Counted from the first letter of the stretch, positions 7,840 through 16,870 are shown. The stretch: 64,000 bases of DNA from Alteribacter lacisalsi (GCF_003226345.1 NZ_PDOF01000002.1:124001-188000); one strand, 5' to 3'. Numbers and translations are program-made. Notes: generated by a model not told the origin, from the letters alone.

Positions 7840-8523
7840 ATGATGAGAAAACCGGCTATCCTGGTAGTTGATGATGATTCCCATATCCGAAGACTGATGA
7901 AGGTCTACCTTGAAAGCAGCGGTTATACAGTGACAGAGGCGGCGGATGGACAGCAAGCCCTTCGTCTTCTCGAACAGGAGCGCGTGGATCTTGCGGTTGT
8001 GGATGTGATGATGCCGTATGCAGACGGCTACGCTGTCACAGAGGAAATTCGCTCCTGGCTGGAGATTCCCGTCATTCTTGTGACCGCAAAAGGCGAGTCG
8101 AAAGATAAAATAAAAGGTTTTGAAGCCGGGACGGACGATTATCTCGTAAAACCGTTTGATCCCGTTGAACTTGTACTGCGAGTGAAGGCGCTGCTGAAAC
8201 GATACAAATCAGAAACAAGCCGTATTATCCATGCCGGCAGCCTCCTCATAGATCTGGAGCAGTTCACGGCAACTGCTGATGGAAAAACAGCAGAGTTGAA
8301 GCGAAAGGAAAGTGAACTTCTCGGTATGCTTGCAGGTTCAGCCGGGAAAATTCTGACTCGTGCTCAATTAATAGAAAAGATCTGGGGTTATGACTATGAA
8401 GGAGATGAACGGACGGTGGACGTGCACGTGAAGCGGGTGAGAGAAAAACTTGCACGGATTGATGGTCCTAAAATTGAGACCGTCCGCGGACTCGGATACC
8501 GACTGGAGAAACCGGATGATTAA
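7840..8523 (+). CDS. OmpR/PhoB-family response regulator
   Basis: DNA-binding response regulator of 227 residues. The receiver domain starts ILVVDDDSHIRRLM and has the phosphorylatable aspartate in VVDVMMP (about D55), the conserved Thr in VTAKGES and the Lys in LVKPFDP. The C-terminal winged helix ends in VRGLGYRLEK, which places it in the OmpR/PhoB class. ATGATG follows GGAGG AAAG; either ATG may be the start. It overlaps the histidine kinase gene by 8 nt, so the pair is translated together. The signal and target genes are not evident from the sequence. Confidence 0.95.
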   Translation: MMRKPAILVVDDDSHIRRLMKVYLESSGYTVTEAADGQQALRLLEQERVDLAVVDVMMPYADGYAVTEEIRSWLEIPVILVTAKGESKDKIKGFEAGTDDYLVKPFDPVELVLRVKALLKRYKSETSRIIHAGSLLIDLEQFTATADGKTAELKRKESELLGMLAGSAGKILTRAQLIEKIWGYDYEGDERTVDVHVKRVREKLARIDGPKIETVRGLGYRLEKPDD

Positions 8524-9865
8524 GAGCAGTCTCTACGGCCGGACAGTTTTGACGTTTATCGGGACGATCATGGTTAGTCTGATTGCCGCTTACGTGCTCA
8601 CACCCTTTCTGACTCCCCAGGAAGTAGTTTTTGAAGAGGAAGTCGTTACGCTTGCTGAAACGGTCACTGATATCATCAGTTTAGCTGATGAAGAAGACAT
8701 CACCGCGCTTCTTGCCGTGCTGGAGAACGTCGGCATAAATGGGGCGGTAATCTCTGGTGAAGAGCTTGACTACGGCACTAATCCGGGTCTGACGGCAGAA
8801 GAACAGGAACAGGCGGCAGAAGTCGCTATGTCCGGAACGGAAACGATGGTTCTGCCATTCGGAATAACGGATGTTTCCCGGACGGTGGTTGTCCCATTGG
8901 GGGAGGAAACAGCCGTTATCGTTCATGTTGATTATGAAGCAGAGGTTCGTCAGGGCCGCCGGACCACACTTTTTACGCTGCTGATTGTTCTAGTAACCGG
9001 AAGCACCCTGACACTTCTTGCTTCCAGGCAGATTGTATTTCCAATACGAAAACTCAGTCTGGCAGCCCGGAAAATGGCCGGAGGTGACTTTTCGATCCGC
9101 CTGAAGAGCCGGAGGAAAGATGAAATGGGCGAACTGATTGACAGTTTTAACGATATGGCAGCGGAAGTAGGGAAAATAGACACGATGCGGGAGGACTTTG
9201 TGAGCAATCTTTCTCACGAAATCCAGTCACCGCTCACATCGATCAAAGGCTTTACGAAAGCGGTACGCGACGAGGTGATCCCTAAAGAAGAGCAGACCGA
9301 GTATCTGGAGATTGTGTACCGGGAGGCGGATCGTCTTTCAAAGCTCAGTGAAAATCTGCTCCGTCTGGCTTCGCTTGATTCCGAGCATCATCCTCTTGAA
9401 CAGAACACATTTCGACTCGATGAACAGCTCAGGCGGCTGACAGTAAATCTGGAACCTCTGTGGGCTGAAAGGAACATTCAAATAAATCTTGACCTGAACC
9501 GAATGCTGGTTACTGCGGATGAGGAACTGCTCGAGCATGTGTGGATTAATCTGATCACGAATGCAGTGAAATTTTCCAGTGAAGAAGGCCGGGTCGACAT
9601 TGCCGGTGAACAGAAAGGAGCGGAGTTCATTATTCTGGTGAGGGACTTCGGTGAAGGAATCCCGGAACAGGATCTTCCTTATCTGTTTGACCGCTTTTAT
9701 AAAGGGACCCGGTCGCCATCTGCACAAAAAGGAGGAAGCGGACTGGGGCTTGCAATAACGAAACGGATCGTTGACCTCCACGGGGGGACGATTCAAATCA
9801 GCAGCACGGTAAACGAAGGTACCGAAGTGGAAGTCAGGCTGTCTGCTCCATCTTTAACCTCTTGA
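8516..9865 (+). CDS. Membrane sensor histidine kinase
   Basis: Sensor kinase of 449 residues, cognate to the overlapping response regulator. The ATG at 8516 lies inside the end of the regulator gene. An N-terminal transmembrane helix (about residues 11-33), an acidic extracytoplasmic domain of about 110 residues and a second helix (about 147-168) are followed by a HAMP linker (VFPIRKLSLAARKMAGGDFS). Then come a HisKA domain with the phospho-accepting H234 in SNLSHEIQSPLTS, and a HATPase_c domain with N-box NLITNAVKF, G1 DFGEGIP and G2 GGSGLGLAI. The acidic sensor domain (EEEVVTLAETVTD) fits an organism with an ion-rich exterior. Signal unknown. Confidence 0.95.
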   Translation: MIKSSLYGRTVLTFIGTIMVSLIAAYVLTPFLTPQEVVFEEEVVTLAETVTDIISLADEEDITALLAVLENVGINGAVISGEELDYGTNPGLTAEEQEQAAEVAMSGTETMVLPFGITDVSRTVVVPLGEETAVIVHVDYEAEVRQGRRTTLFTLLIVLVTGSTLTLLASRQIVFPIRKLSLAARKMAGGDFSIRLKSRRKDEMGELIDSFNDMAAEVGKIDTMREDFVSNLSHEIQSPLTSIKGFTKAVRDEVIPKEEQTEYLEIVYREADRLSKLSENLLRLASLDSEHHPLEQNTFRLDEQLRRLTVNLEPLWAERNIQINLDLNRMLVTADEELLEHVWINLITNAVKFSSEEGRVDIAGEQKGAEFIILVRDFGEGIPEQDLPYLFDRFYKGTRSPSAQKGGSGLGLAITKRIVDLHGGTIQISSTVNEGTEVEVRLSAPSLTS

Positions 9866-9945
9866 AATAACAGGTAAAAACCATCATTATTGGTTGTTTT
9901 ATCCTCCTTTTGTCCCTATAATCAATTCCTTACATGAAGTAACAG

Positions 9946-9986
9946 AAAACAGGGGTGCCGGCAGGTGACGGTGCCCCTGTTTTTTA
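9946..9986 (+). terminator. Intrinsic terminator after the two-component operon
   Basis: AAACAGGGGTGCC and GGTGCCCCTGTTT form a long stem with a 10-nt loop and a T-run. Confidence 0.92.
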
Positions 9987-10066
9987 CTACTCACCTGCCA
10001 TAATCACTCATAATCCCATTATTGAATACCATATTACCGTCACTACATTGGGCGGGAGAGTGAAAC

Positions 10067-11122
10067 ATGAGCGATTATTTTTTGCGGGCACATACAAGTA
10101 AAGGATACGTTTCCTTTGCAGAAGATACGGTGAAGAACTTCAAAGATACGATTGTGTTATCAGGGGGAAGTAAAAAGCTGCGGGAAGAGTTGTTAAACAG
10201 TCTGGTGAATAATGATGGGCAGGGGGCGGATGCAGATACGAGATACATTCATTTAGTGGATGGCCAAACTCTTGACGGAATCTCATTTGGAAGGGAGCTT
10301 CTGATCCTCGCAGAACATCCCCAGCACCGTTTGGAATTTAAAGATGCTCACTGGGTTAACCTGGATGACTGTATTCATTCCCAGGGAATACAATCCTCTC
10401 TGGAGGAGAGCTATAGTAAAATCAAGGAAACGGAAGCAAGCGTTCACCGCTTTTTTCAGGAAGGAAAAGCGATTCATGAAAAAAAAGAAGAACTGTATCT
10501 GAAAGGCATGGATTTCTCAAAAGCAGATCAGGCAGCTGAAGATGTGATTGCATTGATGTTTCAGGATGCCGATCAGGCCAGGAAATCGTCCTCACCCTAT
10601 TCAGAAGAAAGTCTTTTTGGGGGAGCCACAGCCTTTGGACCGGTCAACTTTATCGATGAAATCACCCGGCCGCTGAATAACCGGCTGATCATTAAAGGCA
10701 GATCCGGTAGCGGAAAATCCACTCTCATGAGAAAAGTGGTTAAACATGCTGAAGTGAACGGACTGTCTGTAATGGCATTTCCGTGCGGGCTGGATCCTGA
10801 CAGCCTCGATATGGTTGTTTTGCCCGACCTCGGCTTCGCGATACTGGATGGGACGGCGCCCCATGTGATCAACCCTTCAAGAGAGGGAGACCAGGTCATT
10901 GATATGTTCGAACGCTGTATGGATCCTGAAGTGGAAAAAAGATATGAAAATGAGCTTCAGGAGCTGTCACATGCATACCAGGAGAAAATGAAAGCAGGCA
11001 CAGCCGCCCTGAAAGCCGTACTGGAATTAGAGAATGAAGTTGACCGGAAGATTGCCGCTTGTGTGGATCAGGCGTCCTTTACGAGTCTTGCAGAAAGCCT
11101 GAATAAGAAGATCAGCGGATAA
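10067..11122 (+). CDS. P-loop ATPase of the PRK06851-like type
   Basis: Cytosolic nucleotide-binding protein of 351 residues. The Walker A motif GRSGSGKSTLMRK lies in the C-terminal half (about residue 216). The N-terminal half (FAEDTVKNFKDTIVLSGGSK) looks like a second, degenerate nucleotide-binding unit, and a helical stretch rich in Glu and Lys links the halves. This matches my memory of an uncharacterised Firmicutes ATPase family catalogued as PRK06851, in which two P-loop halves are usual. Here the first half lacks a full Walker A. Function in the family is not known. It is flanked by terminators on both sides and so is monocistronic. Confidence 0.75.
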   Translation: MSDYFLRAHTSKGYVSFAEDTVKNFKDTIVLSGGSKKLREELLNSLVNNDGQGADADTRYIHLVDGQTLDGISFGRELLILAEHPQHRLEFKDAHWVNLDDCIHSQGIQSSLEESYSKIKETEASVHRFFQEGKAIHEKKEELYLKGMDFSKADQAAEDVIALMFQDADQARKSSSPYSEESLFGGATAFGPVNFIDEITRPLNNRLIIKGRSGSGKSTLMRKVVKHAEVNGLSVMAFPCGLDPDSLDMVVLPDLGFAILDGTAPHVINPSREGDQVIDMFERCMDPEVEKRYENELQELSHAYQEKMKAGTAALKAVLELENEVDRKIAACVDQASFTSLAESLNKKISG

Positions 11123-11142
11123 AGGGTAAAACTGGACGTCTG

Positions 11143-11181
11143 GCGTGGGGTCCCCGTAATCGGGGGCAACACGCTTTTTTT
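11143..11181 (+). terminator. Intrinsic terminator
   Basis: GCGTG...CACGC encloses CCCCG/CGGGG and is followed by seven T, just after the ATPase gene. Confidence 0.88.
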
Positions 11182-11275
11182 ACTGTGAAAGTACACACCA
11201 GTGCCGGAAAAAGTCGGCCTGCAGTGCAGTGGAACATCATTTGATTTCCCCCCCTTCATATCATAGCGAAGGTGC

Positions 11276-11374
11276 TATAATGATAGAGTGCCGAAATAAA
11301 TATACACTTTATTTATTTTTCGGCTGCAGCAGAAGAGCCGTAACCTGTCTTCATTCAGGGGCAGGGTTCTTCTG
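11276..11374 (+). promoter_or_regulatory. Structured 5' leader of the 11399 transporter gene
   Basis: A TATAAT at 11276-11281 is followed by two stem-loops. One pairs GCCGAAATAAATA with TATTTATTTTTCGGC (11290-11324). The other pairs CAGAAGA with TCTTCTG (11330-11374) and has an inner CCTG/CAGG. An alternative reading is a short ORF from an ATG at 11280 after GAAGGTG that runs into the transporter gene. Neither hairpin has a T-run, so any control would act on translation or RNA stability. Confidence 0.4.
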
Positions 11375-11398
11375 TCTGCGGAGAAAAGGTGGGGTAAA

Positions 11399-12586
11399 AT
11401 GCAGGCAACCTGGAAATTAAAAGGGATGTTATTCTTTATACATTCGGCAATGACGATTCTCGTAAGTTACCTTCCGGTTTATTTTCAACACCTGGGACTT
11501 ACGGGATCACAGATTGGAATTCTCTTGGCAGTAGGGCCGCTTGCAGCGATCATGTCCCAGCCGTTCTGGGGATTTATGAGTGATAAATGGCAAACTGTGA
11601 AGCGGGTTTTGCTGAGCTGCCTTATCGGAGGATTAATTACCGGCTTTGTCGTCTTTCAGATGACCGCATTTCTGTGGATCATGCTGCTTTTATTTATCTT
11701 CTTTGCTTTTATGGCCCCGGCTGGAGGGCTTGGCGACAGCCTCGCCCAAAAAGTATCCCAGCAGCGTGGGGTTTCTTTTGGAAGTATCAGGATGTGGGGG
11801 TCCCTCGGTTTTGGTACATCTTCTCTTCTCTCCGGTTTTCTTCTAGCGAGATTCGGGATCGAAAATATTTATTATCTTTATGCTTTTTTACTTATAATAG
11901 CTATATTTTTCTGTACCAGGGCGCCGGATAGTGAACCGGCCAGAAAGAAGGCAAGTCTTAAGAGTGCGTTAAAGCTGGGGGCCAATCCTTTACTGGGTTT
12001 CTTTCTGCTTATGATTTTTTTTATAAGCCTGACTCACCGGGTGAATGACTCTTTTCTCGGACTTTACATCGTGGAGCTGGGAGGAAGCGAATCCATTATT
12101 GGAACGGCATGGTTTATCGGTGTCATAACGGAAGCGGTCGTCTTTGGAATGAGTGCTTACTGGCTGCGCCGTTTTCACCCGCTTACTTTTATCAGCATCG
12201 CCGCTTTCATCTATGTGATAAGGTGGCTGCTGATGGTGCTGGCAAACAGCCCGGCAGATGTCCTGTTTATTCAGGTGCTGCACGGTCTCGCTTTTGGACT
12301 TTTTTATTTAACGGCCTTCCAGTTTATCGCGCGGCTCGTGCCAGAAGAGCTGGAATCAACGGGCCATCTGCTTTTTATAAGCGTGTTCTTTGGAGTATCC
12401 GGAGTGATTGGCTCTCTTGCAGGGGGCGTGATTATTGATTCCTTTGATTTCAGAACCCTGTATCAGGCCATGTTTTATTTTGCGATTGCCGGTTTAGGTG
12501 CTTCGTTTATTTACCGCCGTTTTTATTTCCGAAGCGATCAGGGTAAAAAAGAGCTAAAGAAAATAGCAGACGGGTTGGAGCAGTAA
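11399..12586 (+). CDS. MFS transporter (MFS_1-like, YwbF/phenylpropionate-permease type)
   Basis: Twelve-helix major facilitator transporter of 395 residues in the cytoplasmic membrane. The N-terminal FFIHSAMTILVSYLPVYFQ, the loop GFMSDKW between helices 2 and 3, and QRGVSFGSIRMWGSLGFG after helix 4 are typical of the MFS_1-like group. That group includes YwbF and the 3-phenylpropionate/nucleoside permease-like proteins. The start is the ATG at 11399 after AAAGGTGGGG. It has a structured leader and a strong terminator and is monocistronic. Substrate and direction of transport are not known. Confidence 0.88.
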   Translation: MQATWKLKGMLFFIHSAMTILVSYLPVYFQHLGLTGSQIGILLAVGPLAAIMSQPFWGFMSDKWQTVKRVLLSCLIGGLITGFVVFQMTAFLWIMLLLFIFFAFMAPAGGLGDSLAQKVSQQRGVSFGSIRMWGSLGFGTSSLLSGFLLARFGIENIYYLYAFLLIIAIFFCTRAPDSEPARKKASLKSALKLGANPLLGFFLLMIFFISLTHRVNDSFLGLYIVELGGSESIIGTAWFIGVITEAVVFGMSAYWLRRFHPLTFISIAAFIYVIRWLLMVLANSPADVLFIQVLHGLAFGLFYLTAFQFIARLVPEELESTGHLLFISVFFGVSGVIGSLAGGVIIDSFDFRTLYQAMFYFAIAGLGASFIYRRFYFRSDQGKKELKKIADGLEQ

Positions 12587-12613
12587 AAATGATAAAAAAG
12601 CTGATCAAAAACA

Positions 12614-12653
12614 AAAACAGGGGAACCGAAGTCTCATTCGGTTCCCCTGTTTT
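12614..12653. terminator. Bidirectional intrinsic terminator
   Basis: AAAACAGGGGAACCGAA is perfectly complementary to TTCGGTTCCCCTGTTTT around a 6-nt loop, between the convergent transporter and azoreductase genes. Confidence 0.95.
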
Positions 12654-12665
12654 AATGAAATTTTA

Positions 12666-13292
12666 TTAGAATTCCTTCGCCGCGTCGGCTGCTTTCTGCA
12701 CGCCCTGGGCGATGATTTCGTCAGTCTGCTCAGGGAACTGGTTGTGGCCTTCAACAATCACTTTAGTGATGTCTTCGATGCCCCAGAACCCGAGCATGTT
12801 GCTCATGTAGTTTACGGCCATTTCGGCTGACTGGGCCGGTCCTTCTGAGTAGACGCCGCCGCGTGCGTTAAGGAGTGCCACTTTTTTGCCGCCAAGGAGA
12901 CCTTCAGGACCTTCAGCTGTGTAGCGGAACGTCTTGCCTCCCTGTGCAAGGTAGTCCATATACGTGTGGAGTGCAGCTGGTACCGTGAAGTTCCAGAGCG
13001 GGAACGCAAAGACGACTTTGTCCGCCTCGAGGAACGGGTTCAGATAGCTTTCCACGAATGCCGCGTCTTTCTCTTCTTCAGCTGTAAGCTCCATGCCCTG
13101 GCCTTTTTTGAACATAGCTGTGATTTTATCATTGCCGTAGTAAGGCAGGTTTTCCTCAAAAAGGTCGATTTCCGTGATCTCGTCCTGCGGGTTTGCCTTT
13201 TTATAGCTGTCCGCGAAAGACTTGTACAGCTTTACGCTGACTGCCTGCTCGATTGGACGGTTGTTTGCTTTTACGAAAAGTACTTTTGCCAT
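12666..13292 (-). CDS. azoR: FMN-dependent NADH azoreductase
   Basis: Cytosolic flavodoxin-fold quinone/azo reductase of 208 residues. The start is the ATG at 13292, 7 nt after GGAGGT; a five-codon upstream extension is less likely. Family features are VLFVKANNRPIEQAVS (FMN phosphate loop), FAFPLWNFTVPAALHTYMDY and ALLNARGGVYSEGP. In Bacillus such enzymes detoxify quinones and diamide-like electrophiles and are controlled by MarR-type repressors. A marR gene lies directly upstream in the same orientation, and a 14-bp palindrome sits 38 nt before this start. Confidence 0.95.
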   Translation of the reverse strand: MAKVLFVKANNRPIEQAVSVKLYKSFADSYKKANPQDEITEIDLFEENLPYYGNDKITAMFKKGQGMELTAEEEKDAAFVESYLNPFLEADKVVFAFPLWNFTVPAALHTYMDYLAQGGKTFRYTAEGPEGLLGGKKVALLNARGGVYSEGPAQSAEMAVNYMSNMLGFWGIEDITKVIVEGHNQFPEQTDEIIAQGVQKAADAAKEF

Positions 13293-13329
13293 GATGAATA
13301 CCTCCATGTGATGTAAATGTATAATTTTT

Positions 13330-13343
13330 GTTGTTGCAACAAC
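13330..13343. promoter_or_regulatory. Palindromic operator candidate before azoR
   Basis: GTTGTTGCAACAAC is a perfect 14-bp palindrome in the gap between marR and azoR. Its size and place suit a MarR-type dimer; binding by the neighbouring regulator is inferred. Confidence 0.6.
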
Positions 13344-13387
13344 CTTTAGTGCTGTTTAAGTCTGCTGCATAAACGAGCGGACGCGAA

Positions 13388-13819
13388 TTACAGCTGCGCC
13401 TCTGCATTGGCTTTCATTTTCAGAAGAAGGCGCTCCATTTCCGCCAGTTCCTCGTCGGTAATTCCCTCTGTAACAGCTGCGTTGAACTGCTCTGCGACAG
13501 GAATAACCTGTTCACCGAGTTTCCGACCTTCTTCCGTAAGAAAAACCTTAACAGAACGCCTGTCCTCTGTGCAATGAATCCGCCTGACAAACCCTTTCTT
13601 CTCCAGGTTGGAGGCCATACGGGCAATATTGGTCTTATCCTTATCAAGGGCTTCGACCAGTTTGTGCTGGGAAAGACCGTTCTGTTCCCACAGCAGCATC
13701 ATAATCAGATTCTGCTCAGGCGCAAGATTGAAAGGCGCAAGCCTGGCCTTGATCAGGCTCGTCATCACAAGGTCCGCCTTATGAACTTTTATGCTGATAT
13801 AGTCTTTAAAAGAAAGCAT
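13388..13819 (-). CDS. MarR-family transcriptional regulator
   Basis: Winged-helix regulator of 143 residues. The HTH is LSQHKLVEALDKDKTNIARMASNLE (given here as its span, about residues 49-73), and the wing follows as VRRIHCTEDRRSVKVFLTEEG with the invariant DRR. A cysteine lies at the wing (HCTEDRR), a position that could sense thiol-reactive compounds, although the classical MhqR/YodB sensing cysteine is usually N-terminal. Upstream of and co-oriented with azoR, it most likely represses azoR and perhaps itself. A GTTGTTAATTTGG half-site-like stretch lies upstream of its own start on the minus strand. Confidence 0.92.
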   Translation of the reverse strand: MLSFKDYISIKVHKADLVMTSLIKARLAPFNLAPEQNLIMMLLWEQNGLSQHKLVEALDKDKTNIARMASNLEKKGFVRRIHCTEDRRSVKVFLTEEGRKLGEQVIPVAEQFNAAVTEGITDEELAEMERLLLKMKANAEAQL

Positions 13820-14026
13820 CGGTGCATCATCCCTTGTTTAGTTGCTATGCATACCAAATTAACAACACTAAGTATAACGAGGGGGAACACGAGCTGTCAA
13901 GAATCATACGCTAATAGGAAAAAAGAACCAAATTCCTGTGCGGCGGGCCTGTTTACGGAAACAGGCAGGGAACGAAATCGTCTTTTGTCGAAGTAAGAAC
14001 ACATAGAAAAAAAGGAGTCAATCAAT

Positions 14027-14512
14027 GTGACAGAGATGTACACAGACTGGGGCGGCAGGGTCAGGCTTTCCTGGAGGACAGACCATGATTCAGCCTCACA
14101 ACAGATTACGAGTGTGCACGGGTTCTGTTTTTACAAGGAACGGCTGCTGGTCGTAAAACTCACTCATCGCGGTTGGGATTTTCCAGGGGGTCATGTGGAA
14201 CAGGATGAGACACCTGAGACAGCCTTCAGGCGAGAAGCAGCTGAAGAAGGCGGTGTAAAGGGAACCTGCAGGCTGCTCGGAGCGGTTGAAGTCGACCACC
14301 GGGAAAATGCGAACTGGGAGTCCGGGGGACCATACCCGGAAATCGGCTATCAGCTTTTTTACCGGATGCAGATCACGGAAGTGCTGCCTTTTCGGGCGGC
14401 ATTCGAGTCGGAACAACGGGCTTTTGTAAGTCCGGCCGAAGCTGCTCGGAGACACCATAACTGGCTTCCTATTTACGACGCTATTCTGGATAAAGCTTTG
14501 AATAGAAAATAG
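14027..14512 (+). CDS. Nudix hydrolase
   Basis: Nucleoside-diphosphate-X pyrophosphohydrolase of 161 residues. The Nudix box reads GHVEQDETPETAF, then REAAEEGGV, matching G-x5-E-x7-R-E-U-x-E-E-x-G-U, with the metal-binding glutamates present. The start is a GTG at 14027 after AAAGGAGT. The substrate cannot be predicted; the WDFPGGHVE segment and a Tyr-rich C-terminal part resemble MutT-like housekeeping proteins of Bacillus. It is divergent from the marR-azoR pair. Confidence 0.9.
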   Translation: MTEMYTDWGGRVRLSWRTDHDSASQQITSVHGFCFYKERLLVVKLTHRGWDFPGGHVEQDETPETAFRREAAEEGGVKGTCRLLGAVEVDHRENANWESGGPYPEIGYQLFYRMQITEVLPFRAAFESEQRAFVSPAEAARRHHNWLPIYDAILDKALNRK

Positions 14513-14588
14513 CCAATTTTTTGAAACCTTTATCGAGTCTCATCCGTGTATACAGGTAAGGAAAAAACAGCAGGAGGTGAACAGTCAG

Positions 14589-15017
14589 GTGCAGAAAAAA
14601 CAGGTATGGATGATCGGGTCCATGGTTCTTTTACTGAGTCTGGCGGCAGCGGGCTATTTTGCAGCCTCAGGAATGACACAGGGGGAAGTCTCGTCGGTTA
14701 AAATATCGGAATTCAGCCGCTGGGGAAGCCAGGAAGGAGAACAGATTGCGGTTCTGAAAGACAGCAGCGAGATTGAGCAGATCCTGAGGGCTGTTCAATC
14801 GACCGATGAAATAAAAGGTGTGGTTGATTTTGTAGACGGTGATTTTGAAGTGAAGGTAGTCTATGAGACTGACACCACAGAGTTATTTCATCTCTGGATT
14901 AACGAAAACACCACCCTCGGAGCAGTCATGAACCCGGATGATTCCCACAAGCTTTTTGCCCTGTCCGAATCTCAGACGGCCGAATTGAAGAAAATCCTCT
15001 GGGGGCGGGAGTTCTGA
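14589..15017 (+). CDS. Membrane-anchored extracytoplasmic protein, function unknown
   Basis: The GTG at 14589 is chosen because AGGAGGTGA ends 9 nt before it; the GTG at 14577 overlaps that site. The 142-residue protein has a basic N-terminus (QKKQ), one hydrophobic helix (about residues 7-27) with no lipobox, and a soluble outside domain of about 110 residues (SEFSRWGSQEGEQIAVLKDS). It is probably a signal-anchored protein. Short anchored proteins of this build, like YhfM in Bacillus, have no known role. It is followed by a terminator. Confidence 0.7.
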   Translation: MQKKQVWMIGSMVLLLSLAAAGYFAASGMTQGEVSSVKISEFSRWGSQEGEQIAVLKDSSEIEQILRAVQSTDEIKGVVDFVDGDFEVKVVYETDTTELFHLWINENTTLGAVMNPDDSHKLFALSESQTAELKKILWGREF

Positions 15018-15081
15018 CAAGCAAGTGATACATAATCTGCGACCCGGGTCGTAGAAAAAGTCCTTCCCGGCCTCCATGAGG

Positions 15082-15109
15082 AAAAGCGCCGCACGCGGTA
15101 CGCTTTTTT
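15082..15109 (+). terminator. Intrinsic terminator
   Basis: AAAGCG-CCGC pairs with GCGG-CGCTTT and ends in six T, immediately before the ribosome binding site of the VOC gene. Confidence 0.8.
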
Positions 15110-15125
15110 CAAGGAGGTTTTTTCA

Positions 15126-15590
15126 ATGATTAAAGGACTGTATGAAGCTCATCTGCCGGTGAGAAACCTTGAAAAGTCACTGGCATTTTACAAGGGACTC
15201 GGACTCGAATTCAGCCACTCTGTAGAGGGAAGGCTGGCCTTTTTATGGATTGAGGAAGGGAAAAGCTGGCTCGGACTGTGGGAATGCGGGCAGGCTCGGC
15301 TCGACTATCATCCGTCCATCCGGCACGTTGCCTTTGAAGTGACGCTCGAGGATTTAAAGAAAGCGGTGAGCTGGTTGGTGGAACGGGGGCACGAACCTCG
15401 GGAAGCATTCGGTTTTGAGCCGGTGGAACCGTTCGTCATGGCCAACCCGGTATGTACTCACGCCAAGATTCACTTTAACGACCCGGACGGCAACAGTCTG
15501 GAGCTGATCACCAGCATTCCCAACCCGCGAAAGCGCGAGGGCATGATGTATCTGAGCGATTGGGAGCAGGCAAATCGCGATGTACAGTAA
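15126..15590 (+). CDS. VOC-family (glyoxalase/dioxygenase-fold) protein
   Basis: Vicinal-oxygen-chelate fold protein of 154 residues. LYEAHLPVRNLEKSLAFYKG is the classic first beta-alpha unit, with His 9 as a likely metal ligand. A second half contains IRHVAFEV, and NDPDGNSLELI carries the final glutamate ligand. This pattern occurs in glyoxalases, thiol transferases and extradiol dioxygenases, so the reaction is uncertain. Its 3' end overlaps the next gene by 11 nt, so the pair is translated together; a role in resistance or detoxification beside an exporter is possible. Confidence 0.88.
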   Translation: MIKGLYEAHLPVRNLEKSLAFYKGLGLEFSHSVEGRLAFLWIEEGKSWLGLWECGQARLDYHPSIRHVAFEVTLEDLKKAVSWLVERGHEPREAFGFEPVEPFVMANPVCTHAKIHFNDPDGNSLELITSIPNPRKREGMMYLSDWEQANRDVQ

Positions 15591-16821
15591 GGTGCTGAAA
15601 AATCGTAACGTCCGGTTTTATCTGGCCGGTGCAGGGGTTTCCCGGCTTGGGGACGTAGTGGCCGGCCTCGCTTTTCTGTTTCTTGCATACGAACTGACCG
15701 GATCCGGTCTCTATACAACTGGCGTTGCGGTTTCACAGGCGCTGCCCTACCTGTTTTTCGGTCTGATTGGGGGCGTGATCGCAGACCGGATGGATAAAAA
15801 ACGGCTTCTGATTGCGATGGACGTGATCCGGGTTCCGATCGTTCTCTCGCTCGTGGTGATTTATCAGGTGGATCTACTCGTGTACCCGTACCTGATTGCG
15901 GCAAGCTTCGCCCTGCAGACGTGCGGCTGCTTTTTTAACCCTGCCTATCGTGCTGTTCTTCCACTGATCACGAAAGAGGAGGAGCGCACGACGGTAAACA
16001 GTCTGTATGATTCGGTTACCCGAGGGGTTCAGGTGGGAGGACCAATCGTCAGCGTCGGTCTGCTCACGCTCGGGGAGACCATCCACTTCTTTACTTTTGA
16101 TGCAATTACATATGCTGTGAGTGCGGTCCTGATCTACCGGATGACCTGGCGGGAAACAGGTACTTTGGGGGATGAAAAGAAACCCGGTGTGGGGAGAGCA
16201 ATTCTTGATTTTGCCGATTGGGTAAAAAAGCAGCATCAGATAAGAACGCTGTTTCTCATAACGTTTGTGATGGTCTTTTTCAACACGTGGGTGTGGCAGG
16301 TCGGTCTTCTGCTTCTCATGATGGAGACGGTTGGGCGGGCTGAGGAATGGTACAGCCTGCTGATGGGCTGGTTCGGGGCAGGAGTAATCGCGGTGAACCT
16401 GCTCATTCCATTCGTCTGGAAGCGGATGAGCCTCGCACTGTATCTCGTGGGATCGGCTGTCTGGGGTGCAGGCATTATAGTAATCGGCCTTGCGCCGGCG
16501 CTTCCGGTGTATTTTATTGGGGCGGGCATTGTGGCTTTGGGTCTGCCTGTTGCCGGGCTCGCCCGGGTTTACCTGCTGCAGACACTTGTGCCTGAGGATA
16601 TGCTTGGCCGCGGCTTTAGTTTTAATGCCGTACTGCTGTACACGTCCAACGTGATTTCCCTGGGAGTTTACGGAGGACTCTCTCTTGTGGTCCCGGCCAA
16701 TATGCTGTTTCTTGTGAACGGCATGCTGATGACGGCTGTGGCAGGAGGATGGTTGTTTGGGGTGTGGTACAGGGGAAAAGAGGCGTTTAGAAATGAATTG
16801 ACGGAAAATTTTTTAAAATAA
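15580..16821 (+). CDS. MFS transporter of the macrolide-efflux-like MFS_3 group
   Basis: Twelve-helix major facilitator of 413 residues. The N-terminus NVRFYLAGAGVSRLGDVVAGLAF and the segment GGVIADRMDKKRLLI (motif A between helices 2 and 3) are typical of MefA-like efflux proteins. So is the loop FNPAYRAVLPLITKEEERTTVNSL after helix 4. Translation overlaps the VOC gene. It likely expels a hydrophobic compound, but the substrate is not predictable. A terminator at 17003 may end this transcript or belong to the leader of the next gene. Confidence 0.9.
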   Translation: MYSKVLKNRNVRFYLAGAGVSRLGDVVAGLAFLFLAYELTGSGLYTTGVAVSQALPYLFFGLIGGVIADRMDKKRLLIAMDVIRVPIVLSLVVIYQVDLLVYPYLIAASFALQTCGCFFNPAYRAVLPLITKEEERTTVNSLYDSVTRGVQVGGPIVSVGLLTLGETIHFFTFDAITYAVSAVLIYRMTWRETGTLGDEKKPGVGRAILDFADWVKKQHQIRTLFLITFVMVFFNTWVWQVGLLLLMMETVGRAEEWYSLLMGWFGAGVIAVNLLIPFVWKRMSLALYLVGSAVWGAGIIVIGLAPALPVYFIGAGIVALGLPVAGLARVYLLQTLVPEDMLGRGFSFNAVLLYTSNVISLGVYGGLSLVVPANMLFLVNGMLMTAVAGGWLFGVWYRGKEAFRNELTENFLK

Positions 16822-16870
16822 AAACGGGCAAGGATATGCTGAAAGAAGAATAAGAGAGGAGACCTGTCCA

